From the NCBI RefSeq assembly GCF_051148895.1, contig NZ_CP154625.1:868001-932000 (forward strand): 64,000 nucleotides of DNA, given 5' to 3'. Source of the stretch: Terrisporobacter vanillatitrophus (GTDB lineage Bacteria; Bacillota; Clostridia; Peptostreptococcales; Peptostreptococcaceae). The notes under the pieces were generated by a model that made no database searches, was not told the DNA's origin, and saw only the letters and a list, made by a program, of their open reading frames with translations. Of this stretch, positions 8,478 through 16,140 are shown piece by piece. How positions within the stretch are numbered: the first letter of the stretch is position 1; every line of letters begins with the position of its first letter. The position numbers were made by a program, and so were the translations under genes.

Positions 8478-9257
8478 TTAAGCTGGTATTCCATAGAATC
8501 CTATAGATTCTAAGCATACAAAATAAATTCTATTTATATCATCAAGAGTATTAGCAAGAACTAAAATATTTCCAACTTTACCTAAAGCCTTAGCTTCATG
8601 TAAAGCAAGCCAGCCACCTGTAATATTAACTAAATTATCATTGAAAGAATAAGGTTTATTTATATCTCTAAATATACCATCGCCACAACAACATTCATCA
8701 TCTCTAAATATATCATTGCCGCAGCAACATTCATTATTTTTAAAATTATGACATGGGTATTTTTTGTCAAGTAATGCTTTTAAGCTTGCCTCAAAATCTT
8801 CTACAGCTTCAGGATCATAGTTGAAAATTATAGCATTTAAATCACAAAGAGATGCTCTAGAAATTGTATCTGGTATAAAATAAGGTGATGGATCTTCAGC
8901 TGGTATTGGATAGTAATAACCAGGTGCATTTATATTTATAAAACTAGATTGACAAGGGTCAATTGAACTTAATGTTGCATTTGGTGGTCTAGTATTGTCG
9001 TTCTCCTCAGTGATCCAATCAGTAATTAATTCTAAACTAGTACCTATTAAAAATTTTTCACCAACAAATGCGAATTCATTGTATATTATAGCATCCTTTA
9101 TAGTAGGATTTAATAATAATTCTAAAGCTCTTTTTATGTCTTTGTTACAGCAACATTCATTTTTTTGACATGGTTTAGGTTTTGGACCAGGACCAGAGCC
9201 AGGACAAGGATCACATTGTTGACATGATTTAGGTGATAGCCAACCGTTATTACTCAT
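8478..9257 (-). CDS. cysteine-rich spore-surface-like protein, paralog B
   Basis: This 259-residue leftward-coded protein is a clear paralog of the product of 61-816. It shares the start MSNNGW, the block NPTIKDAIIYNEFAFVGEKF, then DPCQSSFIN, SLCDLNAI with YDPEA, LLDKKY, GWLALHEAKALG, GNILVLANT and IYFVCL.SIGFY at the end. It has 17 cysteines, a GPGPKPKP proline-glycine linker near residue 25 and a tandem duplication ECCCGNDIFRD / ECCCGDGIFRD at about 178-200. No signal peptide or membrane segment is present. The leader (TATAATATAAATATTTAAGGAGTA) resembles that of paralog A, suggesting shared regulation. A role in exosporium or coat assembly through disulfide cross-linking is inferred from composition. 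Confidence 0.75.
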   Translation of the reverse strand: MSNNGWLSPKSCQQCDPCPGSGPGPKPKPCQKNECCCNKDIKRALELLLNPTIKDAIIYNEFAFVGEKFLIGTSLELITDWITEENDNTRPPNATLSSIDPCQSSFININAPGYYYPIPAEDPSPYFIPDTISRASLCDLNAIIFNYDPEAVEDFEASLKALLDKKYPCHNFKNNECCCGNDIFRDDECCCGDGIFRDINKPYSFNDNLVNITGGWLALHEAKALGKVGNILVLANTLDDINRIYFVCLESIGFYGIPA

Positions 9258-9501
9258 AATATCTACTCCTTAAATATTTATATTATATAGGTTTCCTTAG
9301 CCTATATTTATAATATATTTATAAAATAGAATAATGTTACTAAATAAGTATAAAAAACTAAAATTTTGTTAAATATTGATGTATTTTATGGATTGTAATA
9401 GAATCTTAAATTTACTACTAAAGAATTAATTTTAATATATTTAGAAAGAATCTTGTGCCATAAAATAAGATATCATATAAAAACTTTTATATTAAAATAA
9501 A

Positions 9502-9526
9502 AAACTGACAAATATAATTGTCAGTT
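9502..9526 (-). terminator. Rho-independent terminator (leftward)
   Basis: The arms ACTGACAA (9504-9511) and TTGTCAGT (9518-9525) form a perfect 8-bp stem with a six-base loop, followed on the minus strand by a T-rich tail. The stem overlaps the TGA stop of the gene at 9521-9985. Confidence 0.8.
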
Positions 9527-9985
9527 AAAATATATATATTCTTTATGATAAATACCTCCAATATTATAGGCAGTATTATAAAAACATTTTCTTATTTTTT
9601 TATAACACATTAAATCCATCAGAATTTCATAATTAATAAATACCTTTCCTAAAAAACCGTCAATATTATAATGACAATCGTATTTAGGGGATATAAATAT
9701 ATAACCTGGATCAACCTCAGCATTTAAGCAGTGATCCACATCTATAAAATTATTATCTAAATCACAATTGGTAGGTATGCAACATTTATTCATTAAAAGA
9801 ATCTCTATACAATCTTCAGACTTTCCAGTGGCTTCAAAATATATTTTTTTACAATTATTAGTATGAGCTATAGCCTTAAATTCTAATATAATTGAAATTT
9901 CTAATTTAAGCATTTCTATGATACTAAATAAGATTTTATTATGGTTATCTTTTGGTAAATTAATAAATACGTCCTTTATATTCAT
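9521..9985 (-). CDS. hypothetical protein with paired cysteines
   Basis: This 154-residue protein has no recognised domain. It is acidic to neutral, contains about ten cysteines including a CC pair near residue 68, and has no signal peptide. The start at ATG 9985 lacks a clear ribosome binding site. The open frame extends about 17 codons further upstream without a standard start codon, so the N-terminus is uncertain. It is divergent from the cysteine-rich gene at 10053 and next to spore-surface-like paralog B, so a sporulation role is possible but only inferred from neighbours. Confidence 0.55.
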   Translation of the reverse strand: MNIKDVFINLPKDNHNKILFSIIEMLKLEISIILEFKAIAHTNNCKKIYFEATGKSEDCIEILLMNKCCIPTNCDLDNNFIDVDHCLNAEVDPGYIFISPKYDCHYNIDGFLGKVFINYEILMDLMCYKKIRKCFYNTAYNIGGIYHKEYIYFN

Positions 9986-10052
9986 ACAATCATTAAGTAA
10001 AGATTTATCTGAATCTACACATTTACCATTGATTTATAAAATATTAAATGAG

Positions 10053-10829
10053 ATGAAGTTTGACTTATTTTGTGATAAAAGATGCTATCATAAGGAGTTT
10101 GATGACTGTGAAAAAGAATTTAGACCTTGTGAAAAAGGTAGCATAGATAAGATGTATAAGTCTAATGAGCATGATGATTATGAGTGTAATGAAATGTGTG
10201 ATAAAAATTGCCATGTCTGTAATCATTATGATGATAAATACCATCCAAAAGAAGTTGAAATAATAAGAAATATTACGAATAACTTTTTAAAAGAAGACTT
10301 GTGTATTGATAAACTACAGGGATGGAATAAGGATTGTAATTGTATTAACTTGCTAGATGTATTAACAATAACACTTTACGATATGGAGGAATGTACTTGT
10401 TGTAAGAAAAACTATGGATATCTACTACAACTAGATAAATTTGAATGTATATTAAAAAATTTAAAAAATTTACTTTGTCAATTAAGATGTCTATTTAGTA
10501 AAAAATGTGATTTGATATCAGATGTATTATGCACTTTATTTAAAGTCATAGATTCAATAGCAAGTATAATTTCAAAAATAAGTAATATAGAGTGCTTATG
10601 CAAGTCACATATGAATTGTAAGTGTGAATTAATAGAATGTATGGTTTGTGAATTGGGAGATGAAATAAATTTATTAGAAAAGTTAGTATCAGAATTTGCA
10701 TGTACAGTATTTGAACTACCATCAAAAGAAATATTAAACTGTACAATTTGTGGAGTATCAGAGTGCGAAAAAAATAGAAAAAGAAATTATTTGAAAAAAC
10801 AATGTGAAGGAGATCGCCATAAAGATTAA
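10053..10829 (+). CDS. very cysteine-rich protein, candidate exosporium morphogenetic protein
   Basis: From ATG 10053 the protein is 258 residues with 30 cysteines (about 12 percent), spread along its whole length in pairs such as CTCC, CLC and CKC. The frame is open back to 9918, which would overlap the divergent gene antisense. I prefer 10053 because the upstream part is antisense to the start of that gene, but no strong ribosome binding site supports either start. TTG 10029 is an alternative. The middle part (about 120-225) is helical and hydrophobic. The composition resembles self-assembling cysteine-rich exosporium proteins of clostridia (CdeC-like), although no sequence identity can be claimed. 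Strongly basic, polar C-terminus. Confidence 0.6.
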   Translation: MKFDLFCDKRCYHKEFDDCEKEFRPCEKGSIDKMYKSNEHDDYECNEMCDKNCHVCNHYDDKYHPKEVEIIRNITNNFLKEDLCIDKLQGWNKDCNCINLLDVLTITLYDMEECTCCKKNYGYLLQLDKFECILKNLKNLLCQLRCLFSKKCDLISDVLCTLFKVIDSIASIISKISNIECLCKSHMNCKCELIECMVCELGDEINLLEKLVSEFACTVFELPSKEILNCTICGVSECEKNRKRNYLKKQCEGDRHKD

Positions 10830-10938
10830 CAAACTTACTATAATAAATATTAAACACTAAGCGTACCTCCTATTAATTGTAACCATATTTAACTAAGAAA
10901 AATATAAATAATTAAATAGCATTATTGGAGGAATTATA

Positions 10939-11214
10939 ATGAAATGTTGTTCTTATAAAATAGGAAGAATTGTGGAAATAACAGATAGTAATGATAGCAG
11001 ATATAAGTTGATTACCATAGGAAAAGATCCAAAGGATATTTATACTTTCACAAGACTTGTTGTTAGTGATGAAACTTTAATATTAAACTGTGAATATAAT
11101 GAAATTACAGTAGATGATTTAAGTATAGGAGACTTAGTTGTGGCATATCATTCAAATGTAATGACAATGAGTATACCACCCCAGACTAGTGCCTATATAA
11201 TAGAAGTAAAATAA
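10939..11214 (+). CDS. small hypothetical beta-rich protein
   Basis: This 91-residue protein has a strong ribosome binding site (TGGAGGAA). It begins MKCCSYKIGRIVEI and alternates short beta strands with charged turns. The pattern suggests a small beta-barrel or OB/SH3-like fold, with SIGDLVVAYHS near residue 62. No known family is recognised. It sits 110 bases after the very cysteine-rich gene and carries a CC pair at residues 3-4, so it may be part of the same spore-related cluster. Confidence 0.6.
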   Translation: MKCCSYKIGRIVEITDSNDSRYKLITIGKDPKDIYTFTRLVVSDETLILNCEYNEITVDDLSIGDLVVAYHSNVMTMSIPPQTSAYIIEVK

Positions 11215-11289
11215 CCTGAAGAAAAGAAAAAAATATATTATAATAAAAGAATAGTATCAATTTGGAAAAATTAACAGGGAGATGATGAA

Positions 11290-11772
11290 ATGGCAAAAAA
11301 ACAACAAAAGACTAATGCCATGAGAATATTAGATGCTAAGAAAATAGAGTATAATATGTATACTTATGAAGCTGATGATAACCATATAGATGGAATAAGT
11401 GTGGCACATAAATTAAATCAAGATGAAAATATGGTATTTAAAACTTTAGTAGCTCAAGGTGGGAGCAAGAATTTCTATGTTTTTGTAATACCTGTGGCAG
11501 AAAGTTTAGATATGAAAAAAGCAGCAAAATCAGCTGGAGAAAAGAATGTGGAAATGATTCATGTTAAAGATATAAATAAGGTGACAGGATACATTAGAGG
11601 AGGATGTTCACCTGTAGGAATGAAGAAATTATATCCTACATTTGTACATGAAAGTGGCAAAAATTTAGAAAAAATAATTGTAAGTGGTGGAAAAATTGGA
11701 TTTCAAATTGAACTAAATCCTGAAGACTTACAAAATACTATAAACTTTAAATATGCAGATATTATAAAATAA
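11290..11772 (+). CDS. ybaK: Cys-tRNA(Pro)/Cys-tRNA(Cys) deacylase YbaK
   Basis: A 160-residue YbaK/EbsC family protein that hydrolyses cysteine mischarged onto tRNA-Pro in the cytosol. Family features visible are the N-terminal KTNAMRILDAKKIEYNMYTY, the lysine-containing VFKTLVAQG (catalytic Lys around residue 57), the FVIPVAESLDMKKAAK block and the GGCSPVGMKKLYPTF block with the GxxSP loop. The length is standard. Ribosome binding site GGGAGATG precedes the ATG. It appears to be a single-gene unit ending in the terminator at 11779. Confidence 0.92.
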   Translation: MAKKQQKTNAMRILDAKKIEYNMYTYEADDNHIDGISVAHKLNQDENMVFKTLVAQGGSKNFYVFVIPVAESLDMKKAAKSAGEKNVEMIHVKDINKVTGYIRGGCSPVGMKKLYPTFVHESGKNLEKIIVSGGKIGFQIELNPEDLQNTINFKYADIIK

Positions 11773-11778
11773 AACAAA

Positions 11779-11816
11779 AAACAGATACAAGTTTTAAATT
11801 TGTATCTGTTTTTTAT
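11779..11816. terminator. bidirectional terminator between ybaK and the DUF3267 gene
   Basis: AACAGATACAA (11780-11790) pairs with TTGTATCTGTT (11800-11810), with A-rich and T-rich flanks on the two sides. It can terminate both converging genes. Confidence 0.85.
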
Positions 11817-11832
11817 TGAAATTTTTGTCTTA

Positions 11833-12450
11833 TTATTTTGTGAATGCAACAAAACCGCAGTCTGTAGGATGATCTATAAAAATAGCATCCTTATATTTGC
11901 ATAATAATAGGGCAATAGTAGTATCCCCACCTGCGGATAAAATATTAATCAAACTTAAAATCATTAATGAAGAATTCCCCATAAAGAAAGAAATTATAAA
12001 TAGCAAAATACCTAAAATAAGTAAAGGCATAAGTCCGCCAGTAATATAAGCTTTAAAATTAAGCGGTTCTTTGCAATGACAATAAGGAGTAAGTGATTTC
12101 CACATTACACCAAAATTTATACTCTTAAATCCTTCCTTACAAAATAAGCTCCAAGTAAGTCCATGTAAAAATTCATGAATGACAACAGATGCAATTATTG
12201 AAATAAAACATAATATGAGAGTAGCTGGAGTAAACTCTAAAATAAAACTGTCCCATTTATTTATATAAATGAAAAGACAAATAAGAGCTATTGGACCGGC
12301 TGTAAGTAGTGCATAAATGTTAGCTTTTGCAACAGTAATTATTCCTAAATTCTCTTTATATCCATTGTTTATCATTTCTTCTTTAATTTCTTCAAATCTT
12401 TTTATTTTTTCTTGTTCTTTTAAATTCTTTTCACTAATACTTTCAGACAT
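11833..12450 (-). CDS. DUF3267 membrane zincin-like protein
   Basis: A 205-residue membrane protein with about four hydrophobic segments (roughly 45-65, 75-92, 130-155, 158-180). VVIHEFLHGLTW at about 90-100 contains the metalloprotease-like HExxH motif (His92, Glu93, His96). The C-terminal HPTDCGFVAF is typical of DUF3267 proteins, which are related to site-2-protease-like zincins. Catalytic activity is not established for the family. SD sequence AGGGG lies before the ATG on the minus strand. Converges on ybaK with a shared terminator. Confidence 0.85.
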   Translation of the reverse strand: MSESISEKNLKEQEKIKRFEEIKEEMINNGYKENLGIITVAKANIYALLTAGPIALICLFIYINKWDSFILEFTPATLILCFISIIASVVIHEFLHGLTWSLFCKEGFKSINFGVMWKSLTPYCHCKEPLNFKAYITGGLMPLLILGILLFIISFFMGNSSLMILSLINILSAGGDTTIALLLCKYKDAIFIDHPTDCGFVAFTK

Positions 12451-12560
12451 AATAAACCCCTTAAATATTATTTTTATTGAAATTATAACATATAATCCTA
12501 ATTTGTCCTTGAATTTTTAAATATTAATTTGGAAAAATAGAATCAAAGGAAGGTGAAATA

Positions 12561-13583
12561 ATGTTTGTTCCTCAAAGAATTATATTTGAAAAAGGTGCTC
12601 TAAACTATGAAATAGGGAAAAATATTTATGAGAAATTTAAAAATAAAGAAAAAACAGAAATAATAAATTTGACAAATAATAAAGTTAAAGAACATATACC
12701 AGGAGATAGTATTAAAGATTTTTACAAAGAAGGAAAAAACACTTTGGTTGTAGGTGTAAAAAAAGGTTATAAATTTCAAAGCTGTAAACCGTCAGCTCAT
12801 TGGCAATTACCTTTATTTAGTGGCTGCGTGGGAAATTGCCAATATTGTTATTTGAACACAAACTTAGGTGACAAACCTTTTATAAAAGTTAATGTAAACA
12901 TTGATGATATCTTAGATAGGGCAAAACAATATATGGATGAAAGAAAGCCTGAAATTACCATATTTGAAGGTTCAGCCACATCTGATCCTATACCTGTTGA
13001 GCCTTATACACATTCTTTGAAAAGAACAATTGAATTTTTCGCAAAAAGTGAATATGGAAGATTTAGATTTGTAACAAAGTTTGATGATGTAGACACATTA
13101 TTAGATATTGAACATAAAGGTAAAACAGAAGCAAGATTTACTATTAATACAAGAAAAGTCATAGAAGATTATGAAAAAAGAACGGGTAGTAGAGAAAAAA
13201 GAATTGAGGCTAGTGTAAAAATGATGAAATCAGGTTATCCTGTTGGATACATTATTGCCCCTGTATTTATGTATGAAAACTGGGAAGAAGATTATAGAAA
13301 TCTTTTAATATATTTAAGTGAAAAAATACCTAGTAATTTAGAATATCCAATCACTTTTGAAGTAATATCTCACCGATATACAACAAGAGCAAAAAATATT
13401 ATAAATGAAGTTTTTCCAGATAATACTTTACCAATGAAAGATGATGATAGAACTTATAAATATGGTCAATTTGGGTATGGAAAGTTTGTTTATCCAAAGG
13501 AAAGTCTATCTTATATGAAAAAATTTTTTACAGAAAACATAGAAGAAATTTTTCCAGATGCAGAGATCAAGTATATAATTTAA
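12561..13583 (+). CDS. splB: spore photoproduct lyase
   Basis: This radical-SAM enzyme repairs 5-thyminyl-5,6-dihydrothymine in spore DNA at germination. The 340-residue length is normal. FSGCVGNCQYCYL holds the CxxxCxxC cluster motif (Cys89, Cys93, Cys96). The region KPSAHWQLP and the block YPVGYIIAPVFMYENWE are typical of the family. The residue at the position of the Bacillus hydrogen-donor cysteine (Bacillus Cys141) is Ala139 here, in FEGSATSDP, while a cysteine at 75 (QSCKPS) stands where Bacillus has serine. Good ribosome binding site AAGGAAGGTG. Its presence confirms a spore former. Confidence 0.95.
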   Translation: MFVPQRIIFEKGALNYEIGKNIYEKFKNKEKTEIINLTNNKVKEHIPGDSIKDFYKEGKNTLVVGVKKGYKFQSCKPSAHWQLPLFSGCVGNCQYCYLNTNLGDKPFIKVNVNIDDILDRAKQYMDERKPEITIFEGSATSDPIPVEPYTHSLKRTIEFFAKSEYGRFRFVTKFDDVDTLLDIEHKGKTEARFTINTRKVIEDYEKRTGSREKRIEASVKMMKSGYPVGYIIAPVFMYENWEEDYRNLLIYLSEKIPSNLEYPITFEVISHRYTTRAKNIINEVFPDNTLPMKDDDRTYKYGQFGYGKFVYPKESLSYMKKFFTENIEEIFPDAEIKYII

Positions 13584-13587
13584 TTAA

Positions 13588-13620
13588 AAAAGGAGAGTTG
13601 AATAATTTTAGCTCTCCTAA
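13588..13620 (-). terminator. terminator between splB and the hydrolase
   Basis: GGAGAG (from about 13592) pairs with CTCTCC (to about 13617). The minus-strand transcript gains a run of seven T after the stem, so it mainly serves the leftward hydrolase gene and may also slow splB transcription. Confidence 0.75.
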
Positions 13621-13625
13621 ATTAA

Positions 13626-14453
13626 CTATATTCTATTTTCTATCCATCTACTTATTTCAGCGATTATATCGTCTTTAATTAATTCATCCAAAAGCTTATG
13701 ATATAAACCATTCAAGATTCTAATTTCCTTATCTGTGGAAATTATATTATTAAATAAAAACCTACTATCTTCACAATCTATTACTGCATCCATTGAGCCA
13801 TGAAGTATTAAGCAAGGATATTTAAATTTATATAAATATTCAAGTATATTAGAACAACTTTTTTTCAATGCCTTATAAAGACCTACAGTAACTTGTTTTA
13901 ATACTAATTCATCCTCATCATAAGATTGAACAAAATCATAATCATGACTCAAATTATGAATACTTCCAACAGAGACAACGTCAAAATCACTATCATATTC
14001 ATCAGAATTACAACTTGTATAATTACCATAATCACAAATTAAAGGGCTACAAAATATCATTCCATCTACCAGGTTATCATATTGTACACCTAGAATGCTC
14101 ATTATATGTCCTCCCATGCCTTGACCTAAAATAAATAAAGGAAGATCTGGATTTTCTTCTTTAACTAAATCAATAACAACTTTTAGATCTTTTGCAAAGG
14201 TATGGGCATCATCAACATATCCTCTTTTCCCATCAGAATCTCCGTGCCCTCTGTGGTCATATCTATATACATTAAAATTATCTGAAACAAATTTGCTAGT
14301 GATATAATCATATCTTCTATAGTGCTCTGCTAATCCATGTAGGATTAAGATAGTAGCTTTAGGACTATTAACTAAGTCTTTTGCGCATTTTAAATAAGTA
14401 TTATCAAATGATTTAACCCAAAAATCTACTGTTGCAACACTCATATATTTCAC
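13626..14453 (-). CDS. alpha/beta hydrolase, nucleophile serine replaced by glycine
   Basis: A 275-residue protein of the monoacylglycerol-lipase/lysophospholipase type (Hydrolase_4). LILHGLAEHYRRYDY (about 36-50) and the YRYDHRGHGDSDGKRGYV block (63-80) are family hallmarks. The nucleophile elbow, normally GHSMGG, reads GQGMGG, so residue 112 is glycine (codon GGC, one base from serine AGC). The acid Asp in LHGSMDAVID and the His in LNGLYHKLL are kept. It is therefore probably not a conventional serine hydrolase. The rest of the frame is intact and undamaged, with a normal GGAG site, so a non-catalytic role or recent loss is possible. Confidence 0.85.
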   Translation of the reverse strand: MKYMSVATVDFWVKSFDNTYLKCAKDLVNSPKATILILHGLAEHYRRYDYITSKFVSDNFNVYRYDHRGHGDSDGKRGYVDDAHTFAKDLKVVIDLVKEENPDLPLFILGQGMGGHIMSILGVQYDNLVDGMIFCSPLICDYGNYTSCNSDEYDSDFDVVSVGSIHNLSHDYDFVQSYDEDELVLKQVTVGLYKALKKSCSNILEYLYKFKYPCLILHGSMDAVIDCEDSRFLFNNIISTDKEIRILNGLYHKLLDELIKDDIIAEISRWIENRI

Positions 14454-14691
14454 TCCTCAAGTTTTATAATGAATCCTAAAAAGCATAGGACTAACATATA
14501 TAGTTATTCTATAAAGAGGAATGAATATCCTTTTTTAAAAATTATGATTTATTTTTATAACTAATACAATTTATATATAAATATAATTACCATAAAAATT
14601 ATTCTATAAAATATTGTTTATATTGAAAAAAAGTGGTACAGTTAAAATGTAAACACGAATAATTAGAAGGTTGTTTGGGAGGTACGTTCGC

Positions 14692-15531
14692 TTGAGGGAA
14701 ATTGATTCAAAAATAATAACTAAAGAGGTTAAGAAACTTTGTATTGAGGGAAATATATATCTTGGAGATGATGTAATAAAGTCCTTTAAGGAGAATTTAG
14801 AAAAAGAAAAAAGTGATTTAGGAAAAGATATATTAAGTATTTTAATAGAAAATGCTCAAATAGCTAAAGAAACTCATATACCTCTTTGCCAAGATACAGG
14901 AATGGCAGTATTTTTTGTGGAAATTGGTCAAGAAGTTATGATAAAGGGAGATACCTTAACAGATGCTATTAATAAAGGTGTAAGTGAAGGTTATACAGAT
15001 GGATATCTTAGAAAATCTGTAGTAAGTCCTATTACTAGAATAAATACAAAGGATAATACTCCTGCCATAATTCATTACGAAATGGTGAAGGGAGACAAAA
15101 TAAAAATTCAATATGCACCTAAAGGTTTTGGTAGTGAAAACATGAGTCAATTGAAAATGTTAAAACCTTCTGATGGAATTGAGGGAGTTAAAGAATTCAT
15201 AGTGAAAACTGTAAGTGAAGCCGGACCTAATCCATGTCCACCAATAGTTGTGGGCGTAGGTATTGGTGGTACAGTAGATAAATGTGCTCAAATTGCTAAG
15301 AAAGCTTTATTTAGAGATATTGGAACTCATAGTGAAGATGAGATGATAGCAGACTTAGAAAAAGAAATGATTAAAAAAATAAATGATTTAGGAATAGGGC
15401 CTCAAGGTCTTGGAGGAAATACTACAGCTCTTGCTGTAAATATTGAAACTTTCCCAACACATATAGCAGGGCTTCCTGTTGTAGTTAATATAAATTGTCA
15501 CTCTGCTAGACATAAGCAAGTGATTATATAG
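14692..15531 (+). CDS. class I fumarate hydratase, alpha subunit
   Basis: This is the 279-residue N-terminal half of the iron-sulfur fumarase/tartrate dehydratase family (TtdA/FumA-N), converting fumarate and malate with the following beta subunit. The TTG at 14692 is chosen because GGGAGG lies nine bases upstream; an earlier in-frame TTG at 14671 would place that site inside the gene. Probable 4Fe-4S ligands are Cys66 in PLCQDTG, Cys182 in GPNPCPP and Cys269 in NINCHSARH. GIGGTVDKCAQIAKKAL is another family block. First gene of a three-gene operon with the beta subunit and malic enzyme, linking fumarate to pyruvate. Tartrate dehydratase cannot be fully excluded, but the malic enzyme neighbour favours fumarase. 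Confidence 0.88.
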   Translation: MREIDSKIITKEVKKLCIEGNIYLGDDVIKSFKENLEKEKSDLGKDILSILIENAQIAKETHIPLCQDTGMAVFFVEIGQEVMIKGDTLTDAINKGVSEGYTDGYLRKSVVSPITRINTKDNTPAIIHYEMVKGDKIKIQYAPKGFGSENMSQLKMLKPSDGIEGVKEFIVKTVSEAGPNPCPPIVVGVGIGGTVDKCAQIAKKALFRDIGTHSEDEMIADLEKEMIKKINDLGIGPQGLGGNTTALAVNIETFPTHIAGLPVVVNINCHSARHKQVII

Positions 15532-15540
15532 GAGGGAAAT

Positions 15541-16095
15541 ATGATAGAGTTAAAAGCACCTTTTAAAAATGAAGATATAGAAAAGTTAGTTTGTGGAGAT
15601 ACTGTAAAACTTAGCGGTGTAATTTATACTGGAAGAGATGCAGCTCACAAAAGAATGATAAATGCAATAAATAACAAGGAAGAATTACCCTTTGATGTGA
15701 ATGGAGCAGGGATTTACTATGTGGGACCATCACCTAGTAAAGAGAATCAAATAATAGGTTCAGCTGGACCAACTACAAGTTATAGAATGGATGACTTAAC
15801 AGTACCTTTATTAGAGAGAGGACTAAAAGTTATGATTGGTAAAGGAAAAAGAAGTGAAGAAGTAGTAAATTCTATGATAAAAAATAAGGTTGTATATTTG
15901 GCAGCCATTGGTGGAGCTGGAGCATATATTTCTCATGCTATTAAAAAATGTGAAATAATAGCTTATGAAGATTTAGGACCAGAAGCAGTGAGAAGATTGG
16001 AAGTTGAAGATTTACAATTAATTGTTGCTATAGATTCTTGTGGTAATAATATATATGAAAAAGGAAGAGCAATGTTTGCAAAAGAATCACAATAA
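15541..16095 (+). CDS. class I fumarate hydratase, beta subunit
   Basis: The 184-residue C-terminal half (TtdB/FumA-C) starts nine bases after the alpha subunit with a GGAGGG site. Family blocks are GDTVKLSGVIYTGRDAAHKR (about residues 19-38), YYVGPSPSK, GSAGPTTSYRMDD and IGGAGAYIS. The Arg and His in GRDAAHKR bind substrate and help build the active site at the subunit interface. Separate alpha and beta genes are usual in clostridia, in contrast to the fused FumA of Escherichia coli. Confidence 0.9.
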   Translation: MIELKAPFKNEDIEKLVCGDTVKLSGVIYTGRDAAHKRMINAINNKEELPFDVNGAGIYYVGPSPSKENQIIGSAGPTTSYRMDDLTVPLLERGLKVMIGKGKRSEEVVNSMIKNKVVYLAAIGGAGAYISHAIKKCEIIAYEDLGPEAVRRLEVEDLQLIVAIDSCGNNIYEKGRAMFAKESQ

Positions 16096-16140
16096 ATTTA
16101 AAAACTAATAATTTGTCAAATGTTATAAAGGAGAAGTAAA

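Noticed and set aside
9918..10052. Upstream extension of the cysteine-rich gene to ATG 9918.
   Set aside because: The extension is antisense to the start of the divergent gene, has no ribosome binding site and lacks the cysteine pattern of the rest.
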